A stretch of DNA of 9,718 bases, taken from assembly GCA_010025475.1 (NCBI GenBank), contig RGTE01000039.1, positions 1-9,718 on the forward strand. The letters run 5' to 3'. Below, piece after piece: positions 1-5,501 of the stretch. Made by a program: the position numbers and the translations under genes. Every line of letters begins with the position of its first letter. Within the stretch, counting starts at the first letter, position 1. The notes below the pieces were generated by a model. It searched no databases. It saw nothing but the letters and a program-made list of their open reading frames with translations, and was not told the DNA's origin. Source of the stretch: Verrucomicrobiota bacterium (GTDB taxonomy: Bacteria; Verrucomicrobiota; Verrucomicrobiia; Methylacidiphilales; Verrucolacustridaceae).

Positions 1-665
1 GGGTTATTCTTGGTGCGGCGGCAGAGAATCTGGACGACGCGCTCGATCTCGTTCTTCCGGCCGATGACGGGATCGAGTTCACCCTTGCGGGCCAACTCGG
101 TGAGATCGCGTCCGAAGGCCTTGAGGGCGGGGGTTTTGACGTCCTTGCGGGAAGGGACGGAACCGCCACCGGCGCCGGCGGGCTCGGGTCCGGGCTGGCC
201 GGGTTCCTCGCCACCGGCGGAGGCCTCGGCACCTTCCTCGAAATTGGGGTCCAGTTCCTTGAGAACTTCCTGTCGGGCGCGTTCGATATCGACCTCGAGG
301 GATTTGAGAACCCGGGCGGCCACGCCGTCGCCCTCGCGAAGAAGACCAAGAAGAATATGCTCCGTGCCAACGTAGGAGTGGTGGAGAGCCTTGGCTTCCT
401 TGGAGGCGAGGGCGAGGACTTTTTTCACCCGCGGGGTGTAGGGGATGTTGCCGGTGACCTTGGTGTCGGGGCCGGTGCCAACCTGTTTTTCCACTTCCAT
501 CCGGACGGTTTCGAGATCCAGCCCCATTTTTTGGAGCACATTCACGGCAACACCCTGGCCTAACTTAATGAGGCCCAACAAGATATGCTCGTTGTGATTG
601 AAGCGGTCGGCCTCCTTGCGGGCCAGCGCGAGAACTTGCTGGGCGCGAGGAGTGAAGTTGTTCAT
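1..665 (-). CDS. clpC: ClpC ATPase, N-terminal part (runs off left edge)
   Basis: HSP100/Clp unfoldase that feeds tagged or misfolded proteins to ClpP in the cytoplasm. Only the first 221 residues are present. Two Clp N-domain repeats are visible, beginning FTPRAQQVLALARKEA (about residue 4) and YTPRVKKVLALASKEA (about 76), each followed by an EHILLGL motif (27-33 and 102-108). A Gly/Pro/Glu-rich linker covers about 142-172. The first AAA+ domain then begins with the LARKGELDPVIGR motif (191-203); its Walker A lies beyond the edge. The double N-repeat and the context point to ClpC rather than ClpB or ClpA. The ATG at 663-665 gives the standard MNNFTPRAQ start. There are 14 bases between the mcsB stop and this ATG and no evident Shine-Dalgarno, so the gene is probably cotranscribed with mcsB and perhaps translationally coupled. 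Identity is very secure. Confidence 0.95.
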   Translation of the reverse strand, partial: MNNFTPRAQQVLALARKEADRFNHNEHILLGLIKLGQGVAVNVLQKMGLDLETVRMEVEKQVGTGPDTKVTGNIPYTPRVKKVLALASKEAKALHHSYVGTEHILLGLLREGDGVAARVLKSLEVDIERARQEVLKELDPNFEEGAEASAGGEEPGQPGPEPAGAGGGSVPSRKDVKTPALKAFGRDLTELARKGELDPVIGRKNEIERVVQILCRRTKNN

Positions 666-679
666 CGAAGAAGTTTAGT

Positions 680-1765
680 TCAGCCGGAACCCAGGTGCAA
701 TTTACGCATGGCGGGTTCGGCCACGCCTTTGAGTTTTTCGCGAAGAAGATCGGCCCGGAAGGCGTCCCGTTCCTCCGCACCCAGTTTTTTCTGGGAAGCC
801 TGCTGAAGATGGGCGGGTTGGGTGGAAATGAGGAGCGCATCAACCTTGGCCTTGAGCGAGGCGGCGAGAAGACCGAGGTCGGCCGCCAAACGGAGTAGAC
901 TGAGCAGGTTGAGGGCCTCCTTGGAGGAAATGGAGTAGGCGTGGAGCAGGATGCCGTAAGAGCGGCCGACCTGGTCGGCCAACATGCGGGCCTTTTCCTG
1001 GATCAGCTTCTGGCGGGCGTTGCTTTCGAGTTCGATGAGCTGGCGGACCACCTTGGTGAGGCGCTCCAGAATCTGTTTTTCCGATTCGCCCAAGGTGGTT
1101 TGGTTGGAAATTTGAAAAAGGTTGCCGAGGGCTTCCGTGCCCTCGCCGTACAGGCCGCGGACCGCCAAGCCGAGCTGGTTGACGGATTTGATGACCTGGT
1201 TGATCTGTTCTCCGAGGACGAGGCCCGGAAGATGAAGCATGGCGGAGGCGCGCATCCCGGTGCCGACGTTGGTGGGGCAGGCGGTGAGGTAGCCGAGGGA
1301 AGGGGAGAACGAAAACTCGAGTTTCTCCTCCAGGGAGGAGTCGAGCTTGTCCGCCGCGTCCCAGGCTTGCTGCAAATGAAAACCGGGTTGGAGGGCCTGG
1401 AGACGGAGGTGATCCTCCTCGTTGATCATGACAGAGAGGGTTTCGTCGCCGTTGACGACCAAGCCACTCCCGGCGTTTTTGGCGGCGTGTTCACGGGAAA
1501 TGAGGTGTTTTTCGACGAGCAGCTGTTTTTCGAGCGGCCCGAGGGCCTCCATTGCCACCGCCATCTTGGCGGGCCTCATGGGAGCGAGGTCGGAAACGGC
1601 CGGCTGGATGGTTTCGAGCAGCTTGAGGCGGTCGGCTTTCTTGAGCCAACCGGGAAAAGGGTAGTCCTTGACGTTGCGGGCCAGGCGAACCCGGCTGCTG
1701 ATGACGATTCCGGAATCCGTCTCCGGCGCGGCAGCGGAAGAAGCGTGGCCGTTTTCAGACTTCAC
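680..1765 (-). CDS. mcsB: Protein-arginine kinase McsB
   Basis: Phosphagen-kinase-fold enzyme that phosphorylates arginines on proteins, marking them for ClpC-ClpP. With the chosen start it has 361 residues, close to the usual 350-365. Visible motifs are ISSRVRLARN (22-31), INEEDHLR (114-121), and CPTNVGTGMRASAMLHLP (163-180), which holds the conserved active-site cysteine. Near the C-terminus, RDAFRADLLREKL (333-345) matches the region that binds phosphoarginine in characterised McsB (recalled, not aligned). The frame stays open upstream to an ATG at 2029 inside rrf2, with further in-frame ATGs at 1885 and 1873. GTG at 1765 is preferred because it gives family length and leaves 136 bases for divergent promoters, but no clear Shine-Dalgarno supports it, so the start is uncertain. 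The first gene of an mcsB-clpC unit; neither mcsA nor ctsR precedes it. Confidence 0.9.
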   Translation of the reverse strand: MKSENGHASSAAAPETDSGIVISSRVRLARNVKDYPFPGWLKKADRLKLLETIQPAVSDLAPMRPAKMAVAMEALGPLEKQLLVEKHLISREHAAKNAGSGLVVNGDETLSVMINEEDHLRLQALQPGFHLQQAWDAADKLDSSLEEKLEFSFSPSLGYLTACPTNVGTGMRASAMLHLPGLVLGEQINQVIKSVNQLGLAVRGLYGEGTEALGNLFQISNQTTLGESEKQILERLTKVVRQLIELESNARQKLIQEKARMLADQVGRSYGILLHAYSISSKEALNLLSLLRLAADLGLLAASLKAKVDALLISTQPAHLQQASQKKLGAEERDAFRADLLREKLKGVAEPAMRKLHLGSG

Positions 1766-1835
1766 GAAGCTCAAACTAAGCCCGAAAGCAAAGGTTGGCA
1801 ATGGGCGTGGGCCGGGGGATGCGAGGAATATTTTT

Positions 1836-1860
1836 CGGCGAAGCAGTTTGTCCCTCGCCG
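1836..1860. repeat. Short inverted repeat in the mcsB/rrf2 divergent region
   Basis: The 6-base arms CGGCGA (1836-1841) and TCGCCG (1855-1860) are perfect inverted copies separated by 13 bases. If mcsB starts at 1765 the repeat lies in its upstream or leader region, where it could be an operator or an mRNA hairpin. It does not match CIRCE (TTAGCACTC-N9-GAGTGCTAA). Arms this short can arise by chance in G+C-rich DNA. Confidence 0.25.
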
Positions 1861-1864
1861 CAAC

Positions 1865-1893
1865 TTGTTTCATTGAATCACACATCTTAGGAT
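1865..1893 (+). promoter_or_regulatory. Candidate sigma70-type promoter of the rrf2 gene
   Basis: TTGTTT (1865-1870) and TAGGAT (1888-1893) are separated by 17 bases, each matching four of six consensus positions. The -10 box ends only 8 bases before the ATG at 1902, so transcription would begin at or next to the start codon. The same bases contain AGGA (1889-1892), which could instead be a Shine-Dalgarno 9 bases from the ATG. The two readings exclude each other. Confidence 0.3.
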
Positions 1894-1901
1894 GACCCGT
1901 G

Positions 1902-2333
1902 ATGGCGGCTAATCGCACCACGGAATATGCGGTCAGGGCTTTGGTGGTGTTGGCCCTGGAGGGTGGGCAGGGGCGGATCCGCCAGGCGGCATCCCTGGCC
2001 AAGGCCTCGGGCACGCCGGGGAAATTCATGGAACAGGTTTTGCGGAATCTGAAAAAAGGGGGATTTGTGGTCAGCCGGCGTGGGGCAGGCGGGGGTTATG
2101 ATCTGGCGCGGGCTCCGGATCGGATCAACCTGCGGGAGGTGGTGTCCTGGATGGAGGGAAACGAGGACAGCCCGGACAGTTCGGGGCCGCTTGGCGAGGA
2201 GTGGGGGCGTCTTCGGCGTGAGGCAGAGGCGGCGCGCGAGTCGGTCCTCGAAAGGGAAAGCCTGCGGGATTTGATGGAGAAGGTGCAGGTCAGGATGGCG
2301 GGCAAAGGCCGGGGCACGGAATACCAGATTTGA
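1902..2333 (+). CDS. Rrf2-family transcriptional regulator (no cysteines)
   Basis: Winged-helix DNA-binding protein of the Rrf2 family (relatives include IscR, NsrR and CymR), 143 residues. The N-terminus TTEYAVRALVVLAL (6-19) is the family's first helix. A recognition-helix region follows (about 25-52, including GTPGKFMEQVLRNLKKGG), then the wing signature GAGGGYDLARAPDRINLREV (61-80). The C-terminal 55 residues are charged and probably helical. No cysteine occurs anywhere, so the three-cysteine iron-sulfur site of IscR/NsrR is absent; if it senses anything, it is by another means. The ATG at 1902 is chosen; a GTG lies directly before it at 1899. It is divergent from mcsB-clpC and 49 bases upstream of the rhomboid gene, so it could regulate either. 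The target is not determinable from sequence. Confidence 0.88.
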   Translation: MAANRTTEYAVRALVVLALEGGQGRIRQAASLAKASGTPGKFMEQVLRNLKKGGFVVSRRGAGGGYDLARAPDRINLREVVSWMEGNEDSPDSSGPLGEEWGRLRREAEAARESVLERESLRDLMEKVQVRMAGKGRGTEYQI

Positions 2334-2346
2334 GGAAACCGTCGGC

Positions 2347-2375
2347 TTGCCGGAAAGAGCCAAGCGCAGGATAAT
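2347..2375 (+). promoter_or_regulatory. Candidate promoter of the rhomboid-nudix-epimerase run
   Basis: TTGCCG (2347-2352, four of six) and GATAAT (2370-2375, five of six) are separated by exactly 17 bases. This is the best promoter-like match I found in the window. The -10 box ends 7 bases before the rhomboid ATG at 2383, placing the expected transcription start at or beside the A of ATG. The start codon has no strong Shine-Dalgarno (only AGG at 2368-2370, 12 bases away). Together these suggest a leaderless mRNA. Confidence 0.45.
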
Positions 2376-2382
2376 TTGCCCG

Positions 2383-3234
2383 ATGTCCCAATCCTTTTCC
2401 TCCGGTCCATGGCATGGCTCCGAAGGGCCGATTTTCACCGTGGGAAGTCTTCGGGTGGATCTAACCCTTTTGCTGATCGGCGTGCACACCCTGGCGATGG
2501 CCGTGGCGGCCGTGTTGTCGGCTTCGGGGCTGGGGGACTGGGTGAACCAGGCCGCTTTTGCCGCGGGGGATCTACGGGCGGGTCAGATCTGGACTTTGGT
2601 GACCTATCCCTTTGTCCACGATATCCGGCAGGAAGGCCTCTGGTTCGGTCTCGAGATGCTGATGTTTTTTTGGTTCGGCCGCGAGGTGGAGTCGGCGATC
2701 GGTCGCCGCTCGTACGGGCTCATGTATGCCGCGCTGGCGGTGATCCCGGCCCTGGTTCTGGCCGGGACAGGTCCGCTCCTGGGTTCGGCAGTTTTGGTGG
2801 GATCAGGAACAATCAGCTTTGCGGTTTTCCTGGCGTTTTGTGCGCTGCATCCTGGCGCCCAATTTTTCTTTGCCGGGCTCACCGCCAAGTGGGTGGGTTG
2901 GATCCTGCTGGCCATCTACAGTCTGGCGGCCTTTGCGGGCCGGGACTGGCCCGGCCTGCTCCAGCTGTGGCTCTCTTCCCTTTTGGCGGTGGTCTGGGTA
3001 AGACGCGGCGGAATGGAGTGGCCTTCGATTTCCCTGCCGAGGGGTCGGAAGAAGGCGGTCAAGGCCAGAGCGGCCGTCGCGAAGAAGTCGGGGGGGATTC
3101 CGGTTCTGGAAAAGATGGATGCGATCCTTGATAAGATCTCGAAGGAGGGCATCGACTCCCTGACGGCGGCGGAAAAGAAGCAGCTGGAGGACGCGCGGGC
3201 CAAACTCCTGCAAAAGGATCGGCAAACCCGCTGA
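2383..3234 (+). CDS. Rhomboid-fold membrane protein, probably a non-proteolytic pseudoprotease
   Basis: A 283-residue integral membrane protein. The first helix is at about 25-48. The segment FVHDIRQEGLWFGLEMLMFFWFGREVE is split over 78-103 and followed by an IGRRSYGLMYA stretch (106-116); this matches the rhomboid pattern of a helix ending in W/F-x-G-R-E-V-E and then a conserved RxxxxY. More helices lie at about 113-130, 137-155, 165-183 and 190-207. The catalytic serine motif GxSG is not intact: a GSG occurs at 140-142, one residue out of register. No histidine follows position 156, so the active-site His of the late helix is missing. The tail (about 208-283) is basic, then carries MDAILDKISKEGIDSLTAAE (245-264), a C-terminal element I recall from rhomboid proteins of Bacteroidota and Verrucomicrobiota. 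ATG 2383 is chosen over an in-frame TTG at 2347. The nudix gene follows after 17 bases. A scaffold or chaperone role is inference. Confidence 0.8.
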   Translation: MSQSFSSGPWHGSEGPIFTVGSLRVDLTLLLIGVHTLAMAVAAVLSASGLGDWVNQAAFAAGDLRAGQIWTLVTYPFVHDIRQEGLWFGLEMLMFFWFGREVESAIGRRSYGLMYAALAVIPALVLAGTGPLLGSAVLVGSGTISFAVFLAFCALHPGAQFFFAGLTAKWVGWILLAIYSLAAFAGRDWPGLLQLWLSSLLAVVWVRRGGMEWPSISLPRGRKKAVKARAAVAKKSGGIPVLEKMDAILDKISKEGIDSLTAAEKKQLEDARAKLLQKDRQTR

Positions 3235-3251
3235 CGGCGTTATCTTGCGGG

Positions 3252-3758
3252 ATGGCCGCAGCCACCCAACAGGCCCGTCCGGGCCGCATCGACTGGTCGA
3301 CCTGGCTTCCCAAGGAAAGAGGGACGCTTTGTTTTGTGATGCGCGAGGGGCGTATTCTGCTGATTGAAAAGAAAAGGGGGCTGGGCGCGGGAAAAGTGAA
3401 CGGCCCGGGAGGGAGGATCGAGCCCGGCGAGACGCCGGAGCAGGCGGCGATCCGGGAAACGCAGGAGGAGATCGGCATCACGCCGCAGGGCATCGATTGG
3501 GCCGGGGAGTTACACTTCCAGTTTCGCGATGGCTACTCCCTGCACTGCACGGTCTATCGGGCCGGGGATTTTCATGGGGAACTGATTGAGACGGCCGAGG
3601 CCAAGCCGTTTTGGCATTCGGTGGAGGATCTGCCTTATCACCGGATGTGGTCGGATGACGAGCACTGGATGCCCCGGTTGCTGGCCGGGGAAAGGTTCCG
3701 GGGATGGTTTGAGTTCGACGGGGACCGGATGGAATGGTTCCGGATGGAGGCGGCATGA
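3252..3758 (+). CDS. MTH1-like Nudix hydrolase (oxidised purine nucleotide diphosphatase)
   Basis: A 168-residue cytoplasmic Nudix enzyme, predicted to hydrolyse oxidised purine dNTPs such as 8-oxo-dGTP to the monophosphate and pyrophosphate. The Nudix box is complete at 54-76 (G-x5-E-x7-REUxEExGU), with metal-binding RETQEE at 68-73. Beyond the box it resembles human MTH1 rather than E. coli MutT: KKRGLGAGKVNGPGGR (40-55) parallels MTH1's KKRGFGAGRWNGFGGK, and MWSDDEHW (132-139) parallels MWPDDSYW, which holds the Trp and the two Asp that recognise the purine. The C-terminal RFRGWFEFDG (148-157) parallels KFHGYFKFQG. These comparisons are from memory. ATG 3252 lies 17 bases after the rhomboid stop. 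The stop codon overlaps the next gene's ATG. Substrate is inferred from those residues. Confidence 0.88.
   Translation: MAAATQQARPGRIDWSTWLPKERGTLCFVMREGRILLIEKKRGLGAGKVNGPGGRIEPGETPEQAAIRETQEEIGITPQGIDWAGELHFQFRDGYSLHCTVYRAGDFHGELIETAEAKPFWHSVEDLPYHRMWSDDEHWMPRLLAGERFRGWFEFDGDRMEWFRMEAA
3746..3750 (+). promoter_or_regulatory. Shine-Dalgarno of the epimerase gene
   Basis: GGAGG sits 4 bases before the ATG at 3755, inside the end of the nudix gene. This fixes the epimerase start at 3755 rather than at the in-frame ATG at 3734, and with the ATGA overlap suggests translational coupling. Confidence 0.6.
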
Positions 3759-4768
3759 GCCGGAGAATCCTGGTCACCGGCGCGGCCGGGTTCATCGGGT
3801 ATCATCTTTGTGAAAGACTGCTGAAACAGCAGGATGAGGTGGTGGGGCTCGATAATCTCAACGATTACTATGACCCCAAGCTGAAGGAGGCGCGGCTCGG
3901 CCTGCTGAAAAAGCATAAAGCTTTCCGTTTCGTGCGGGCCGATCTGGGGGATCGGACGGGGGTGGAAAAGCTGTGGAAGGAAGTCCGCCCCGAGGTCGTC
4001 GTCCATCTGGCGGCTCAGGCGGGTGTTCGTTACAGCCTGACTCATCCCCACGCCTACTCCCGTAGCAACTTGGAGGGGATGATGGATGTGCTGGAAGCCT
4101 GCCGGGCGGAAAAGACGGGTCATTTGATTTTTGCGAGCTCCAGTTCCGTCTACGGGCTCAACCAGAAAATGCCGTTTTCCGAGCGGGACAACGTGGATCA
4201 CCCGGTCTCGCTTTATGCGGCCACCAAAAAGGCCAATGAGTTGATGGCCCACTGCTACGCGCATCTCTACGGCCTGCCCTGCACGGGACTCCGGTTTTTC
4301 ACGGTATACGGACCGTGGGGCCGGCCGGACATGGCTTACTACAGGTTCACCCGGGCGATTTTGGAAGGGAAAGAGATTGAGCTTTTCGGGGAAGGGAAAC
4401 TCAGACGGGACTTCACTTATGTCGATGACATCGTCGAGGGAATGGCCCGTCTGACCGAGAGGCCGGCGGCGGGAAATCCGAAATGGGACGGCGCGCATCC
4501 GGACCCGGCGACGAGCCCGGCGCCCTACCGGATTTACAACATCGGCAACAACCGCCCGGTTGAAGTCATCCGGCTGGTGCAGGCGATCGAAGCGGCTACC
4601 GGGAAAAAGGCCAAAGTGGTTTCCAGGCCGATTCCACCGGGGGACGTGACGGCGACGGCGGCGGACGTTTCCGATCTGGAAAAGGCGGTGGGGTTCCGTC
4701 CCAACACCCCGCTGGAGGAGGGAATCCGGAAGTTTGTGAGTTGGTATCGGGGCTTTGCCGGGGTTTAG
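3755..4768 (+). CDS. NAD-dependent epimerase, UDP-glucuronate 4-epimerase type
   Basis: A 337-residue extended short-chain dehydrogenase that likely interconverts UDP-glucuronate and UDP-galacturonate for polysaccharide synthesis. The Rossmann motif GAAGFIG is at 9-15. DNLNDYYDPKLKEARL (33-48) is typical of UDP-GlcA 4-epimerases of the CapI/LspL type. HLAAQAGVRYSL is at 84-95, the catalytic serine region ASSSSVYG at 127-134, and the YxxxK pair Y154/K158 in YAATKK. FFTVYGPWGRPDMA (181-194) and FTYVDDIVEG (220-229) are also characteristic of this subgroup. Its length is normal and the catalytic residues are present. It begins with a 4-base ATGA overlap with the Nudix gene and has a good Shine-Dalgarno. 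It is the last gene of the rhomboid-nudix-epimerase run and is convergent with the Trm112-like gene. No glycosyltransferase is nearby to name the polymer, and a related UDP-sugar epimerase activity is possible. Confidence 0.88.
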   Translation: MSRRILVTGAAGFIGYHLCERLLKQQDEVVGLDNLNDYYDPKLKEARLGLLKKHKAFRFVRADLGDRTGVEKLWKEVRPEVVVHLAAQAGVRYSLTHPHAYSRSNLEGMMDVLEACRAEKTGHLIFASSSSVYGLNQKMPFSERDNVDHPVSLYAATKKANELMAHCYAHLYGLPCTGLRFFTVYGPWGRPDMAYYRFTRAILEGKEIELFGEGKLRRDFTYVDDIVEGMARLTERPAAGNPKWDGAHPDPATSPAPYRIYNIGNNRPVEVIRLVQAIEAATGKKAKVVSRPIPPGDVTATAADVSDLEKAVGFRPNTPLEEGIRKFVSWYRGFAGV

Positions 4769-4785
4769 GGGTTTAGAATTTAATC

Positions 4786-4820
4786 ATGGAGGGAGCTGTC
4801 GGCTCAGGGCCTCCCTCCAT
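4786..4820. terminator. Hairpin between convergent genes, possible bidirectional terminator
   Basis: Perfect 10-base inverted repeat: ATGGAGGGAG (4786-4795) and CTCCCTCCAT (4811-4820), loop of 15 bases. It lies between the end of the epimerase gene and the end of the convergent Trm112-like gene. Neither strand has a strong T-run after the stem (CACTAAGG on plus, GATTAAATT on minus), so it is not a textbook intrinsic terminator; it may act with Rho or as an mRNA 3' end stabiliser. Confidence 0.5.
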
Positions 4821-4845
4821 CACTAAGGACTAAAAAGCTAACCAC

Positions 4846-5106
4846 CTATAACGCCACCGCCTCGTCGATCAGCATGACCGGGATGCCATCGCGGACGAGG
4901 TAGGCACGCTTTCCGTCCTCCCGAACAAGCAGGGCCTCAAAATCGGCTGCCACTCTGGAGCCGGAGATGTTTGCGAGGTCCGCTTGGCGGGCCTGTTGTC
5001 GGAGCCGTTGGACCAAGGAGTCATCCGCCAACCGGAGAGGCTGAAGGGACTCCGGGCAACGGAGAATGGCGAGGAGCCCCGGGTCCACCGCGGTGGCGGT
5101 GCTCAT
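4846..5106 (-). CDS. Trm112/UPF0434-like small protein with one cysteine
   Basis: An 86-residue protein resembling the bacterial Trm112-like/UPF0434 family. The N-terminal LLAILRCPESLQPLRL (11-26) matches the family's LLxxLxCPxCxxPL, and YLVRDGIPVMLIDEA (69-83) is its hallmark C-terminal motif. Between them is a longer helical insert rich in Gln, Arg and Ala (about 29-58). Family members often carry several zinc-binding cysteines; here only Cys17 remains, and Ser20 stands where the second Cys of CPxC is usual, so zinc binding is unlikely. Eukaryotic and archaeal Trm112 activates partner methyltransferases; the role of the bacterial forms is unclear. It follows the 67-residue gene by 18 bases and probably shares its transcript. 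No convincing Shine-Dalgarno precedes the ATG. Confidence 0.72.
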   Translation of the reverse strand: MSTATAVDPGLLAILRCPESLQPLRLADDSLVQRLRQQARQADLANISGSRVAADFEALLVREDGKRAYLVRDGIPVMLIDEAVAL

Positions 5107-5124
5107 CGGATCTGCCCTTGGAGG

Positions 5125-5328
5125 CTATTTGCTTTTTTTAAGAAGAGGCAGGCCGGTGCGGTCGTTTTCGGTGACCTGATAGCCGTCCGGGAGTTTGTCC
5201 ATGGCGCCGGCGCCGGCTTCGGAGGCGAAATAGTATAGGGTGACGGTCTGGCCACCCCGGAGGGTCTGCTGGCGGCTGTGCAGGTGGTAGGTCTTTCCGT
5301 TCTTCTTGCTGACGGTGCTGAATGCCAT
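5125..5328 (-). CDS. Small conserved-looking protein of unknown function
   Basis: A 67-residue basic, soluble protein; I do not recognise a named family. The N-terminus MAFSTVSKKNGKTYHLHSRQ (1-20) and the core TLRGGQTVTLYYFASEAG (22-39) look like short beta strands. The end reads GYQVTENDRTGLPLLKKSK (49-67). I have the impression that short proteins ending in a GYxVxENxRTGLPxLKK pattern are widespread, but cannot verify it. It has no signal peptide, membrane helix or cysteine. The start is well supported: ATG at 5326-5328 with AAAGGAGA on the minus strand (5337-5344) at about 9 bases. It is the first gene of a two-gene minus-strand unit with the Trm112-like gene and is divergent from the aldo/keto reductase. 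Confidence 0.72.
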   Translation of the reverse strand: MAFSTVSKKNGKTYHLHSRQQTLRGGQTVTLYYFASEAGAGAMDKLPDGYQVTENDRTGLPLLKKSK

Positions 5329-5501
5329 ATGCGATATCTCCTTTGGGTTGGTTAAGGCCCGTTGGGCTTCCTCCCATCTTGACCCCCCTTGCTCTTTTGA
5401 AAATCCTTAATTTCCAGTTCCTCACAAATGGAATTTCCCAGGCGGGTGTCTGCGTTTTTCCGAAAGCTTGCCTAGGAAAGGGGGAGGAGCACTATGGAGC
5501 C
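5329..5501. other. Divergent intergenic region (173 bases)
   Basis: Must hold promoters for the small minus-strand unit and the plus-strand aldo/keto reductase. -35-like hexamers on the plus strand are TTGACC (5379-5384) and TTGAAA (5397-5402), but neither has a convincing -10 box at 16-18 bases. GGGGGAGG (5481-5488) is a strong Shine-Dalgarno-like sequence, 13 bases from the preferred ATG at 5502 and 5 bases from an out-of-frame ATG at 5494. I see no coding potential here. Confidence 0.4.

Noticed and set aside
941..1876. Long plus-strand open frame (311 codons) opposite mcsB
   Set aside because: It lies antisense to the clear McsB coding sequence, and its translation shows no recognisable domain; high G+C content keeps antisense frames open.
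1766..1901. CIRCE or CtsR operator upstream of mcsB
   Set aside because: Neither the CIRCE repeat nor the CtsR heptad direct repeat was found in this region.
1766..2029. Longer mcsB starts (ATG 2029, 1885 or 1873)
   Set aside because: They would add up to 88 residues unlike the family, overlap rrf2 or leave no room for divergent promoters. ATG 1873 or 1885 cannot be fully excluded.
2376..3131. Alternative 251-codon plus-strand frame across the rhomboid gene
   Set aside because: The product is Gly/Arg-rich without membrane pattern or motifs, whereas the other frame gives a rhomboid fold.
3638..4498. 286-codon minus-strand frame across the nudix and epimerase genes
   Set aside because: Antisense to two well-identified genes, with no recognisable motif.
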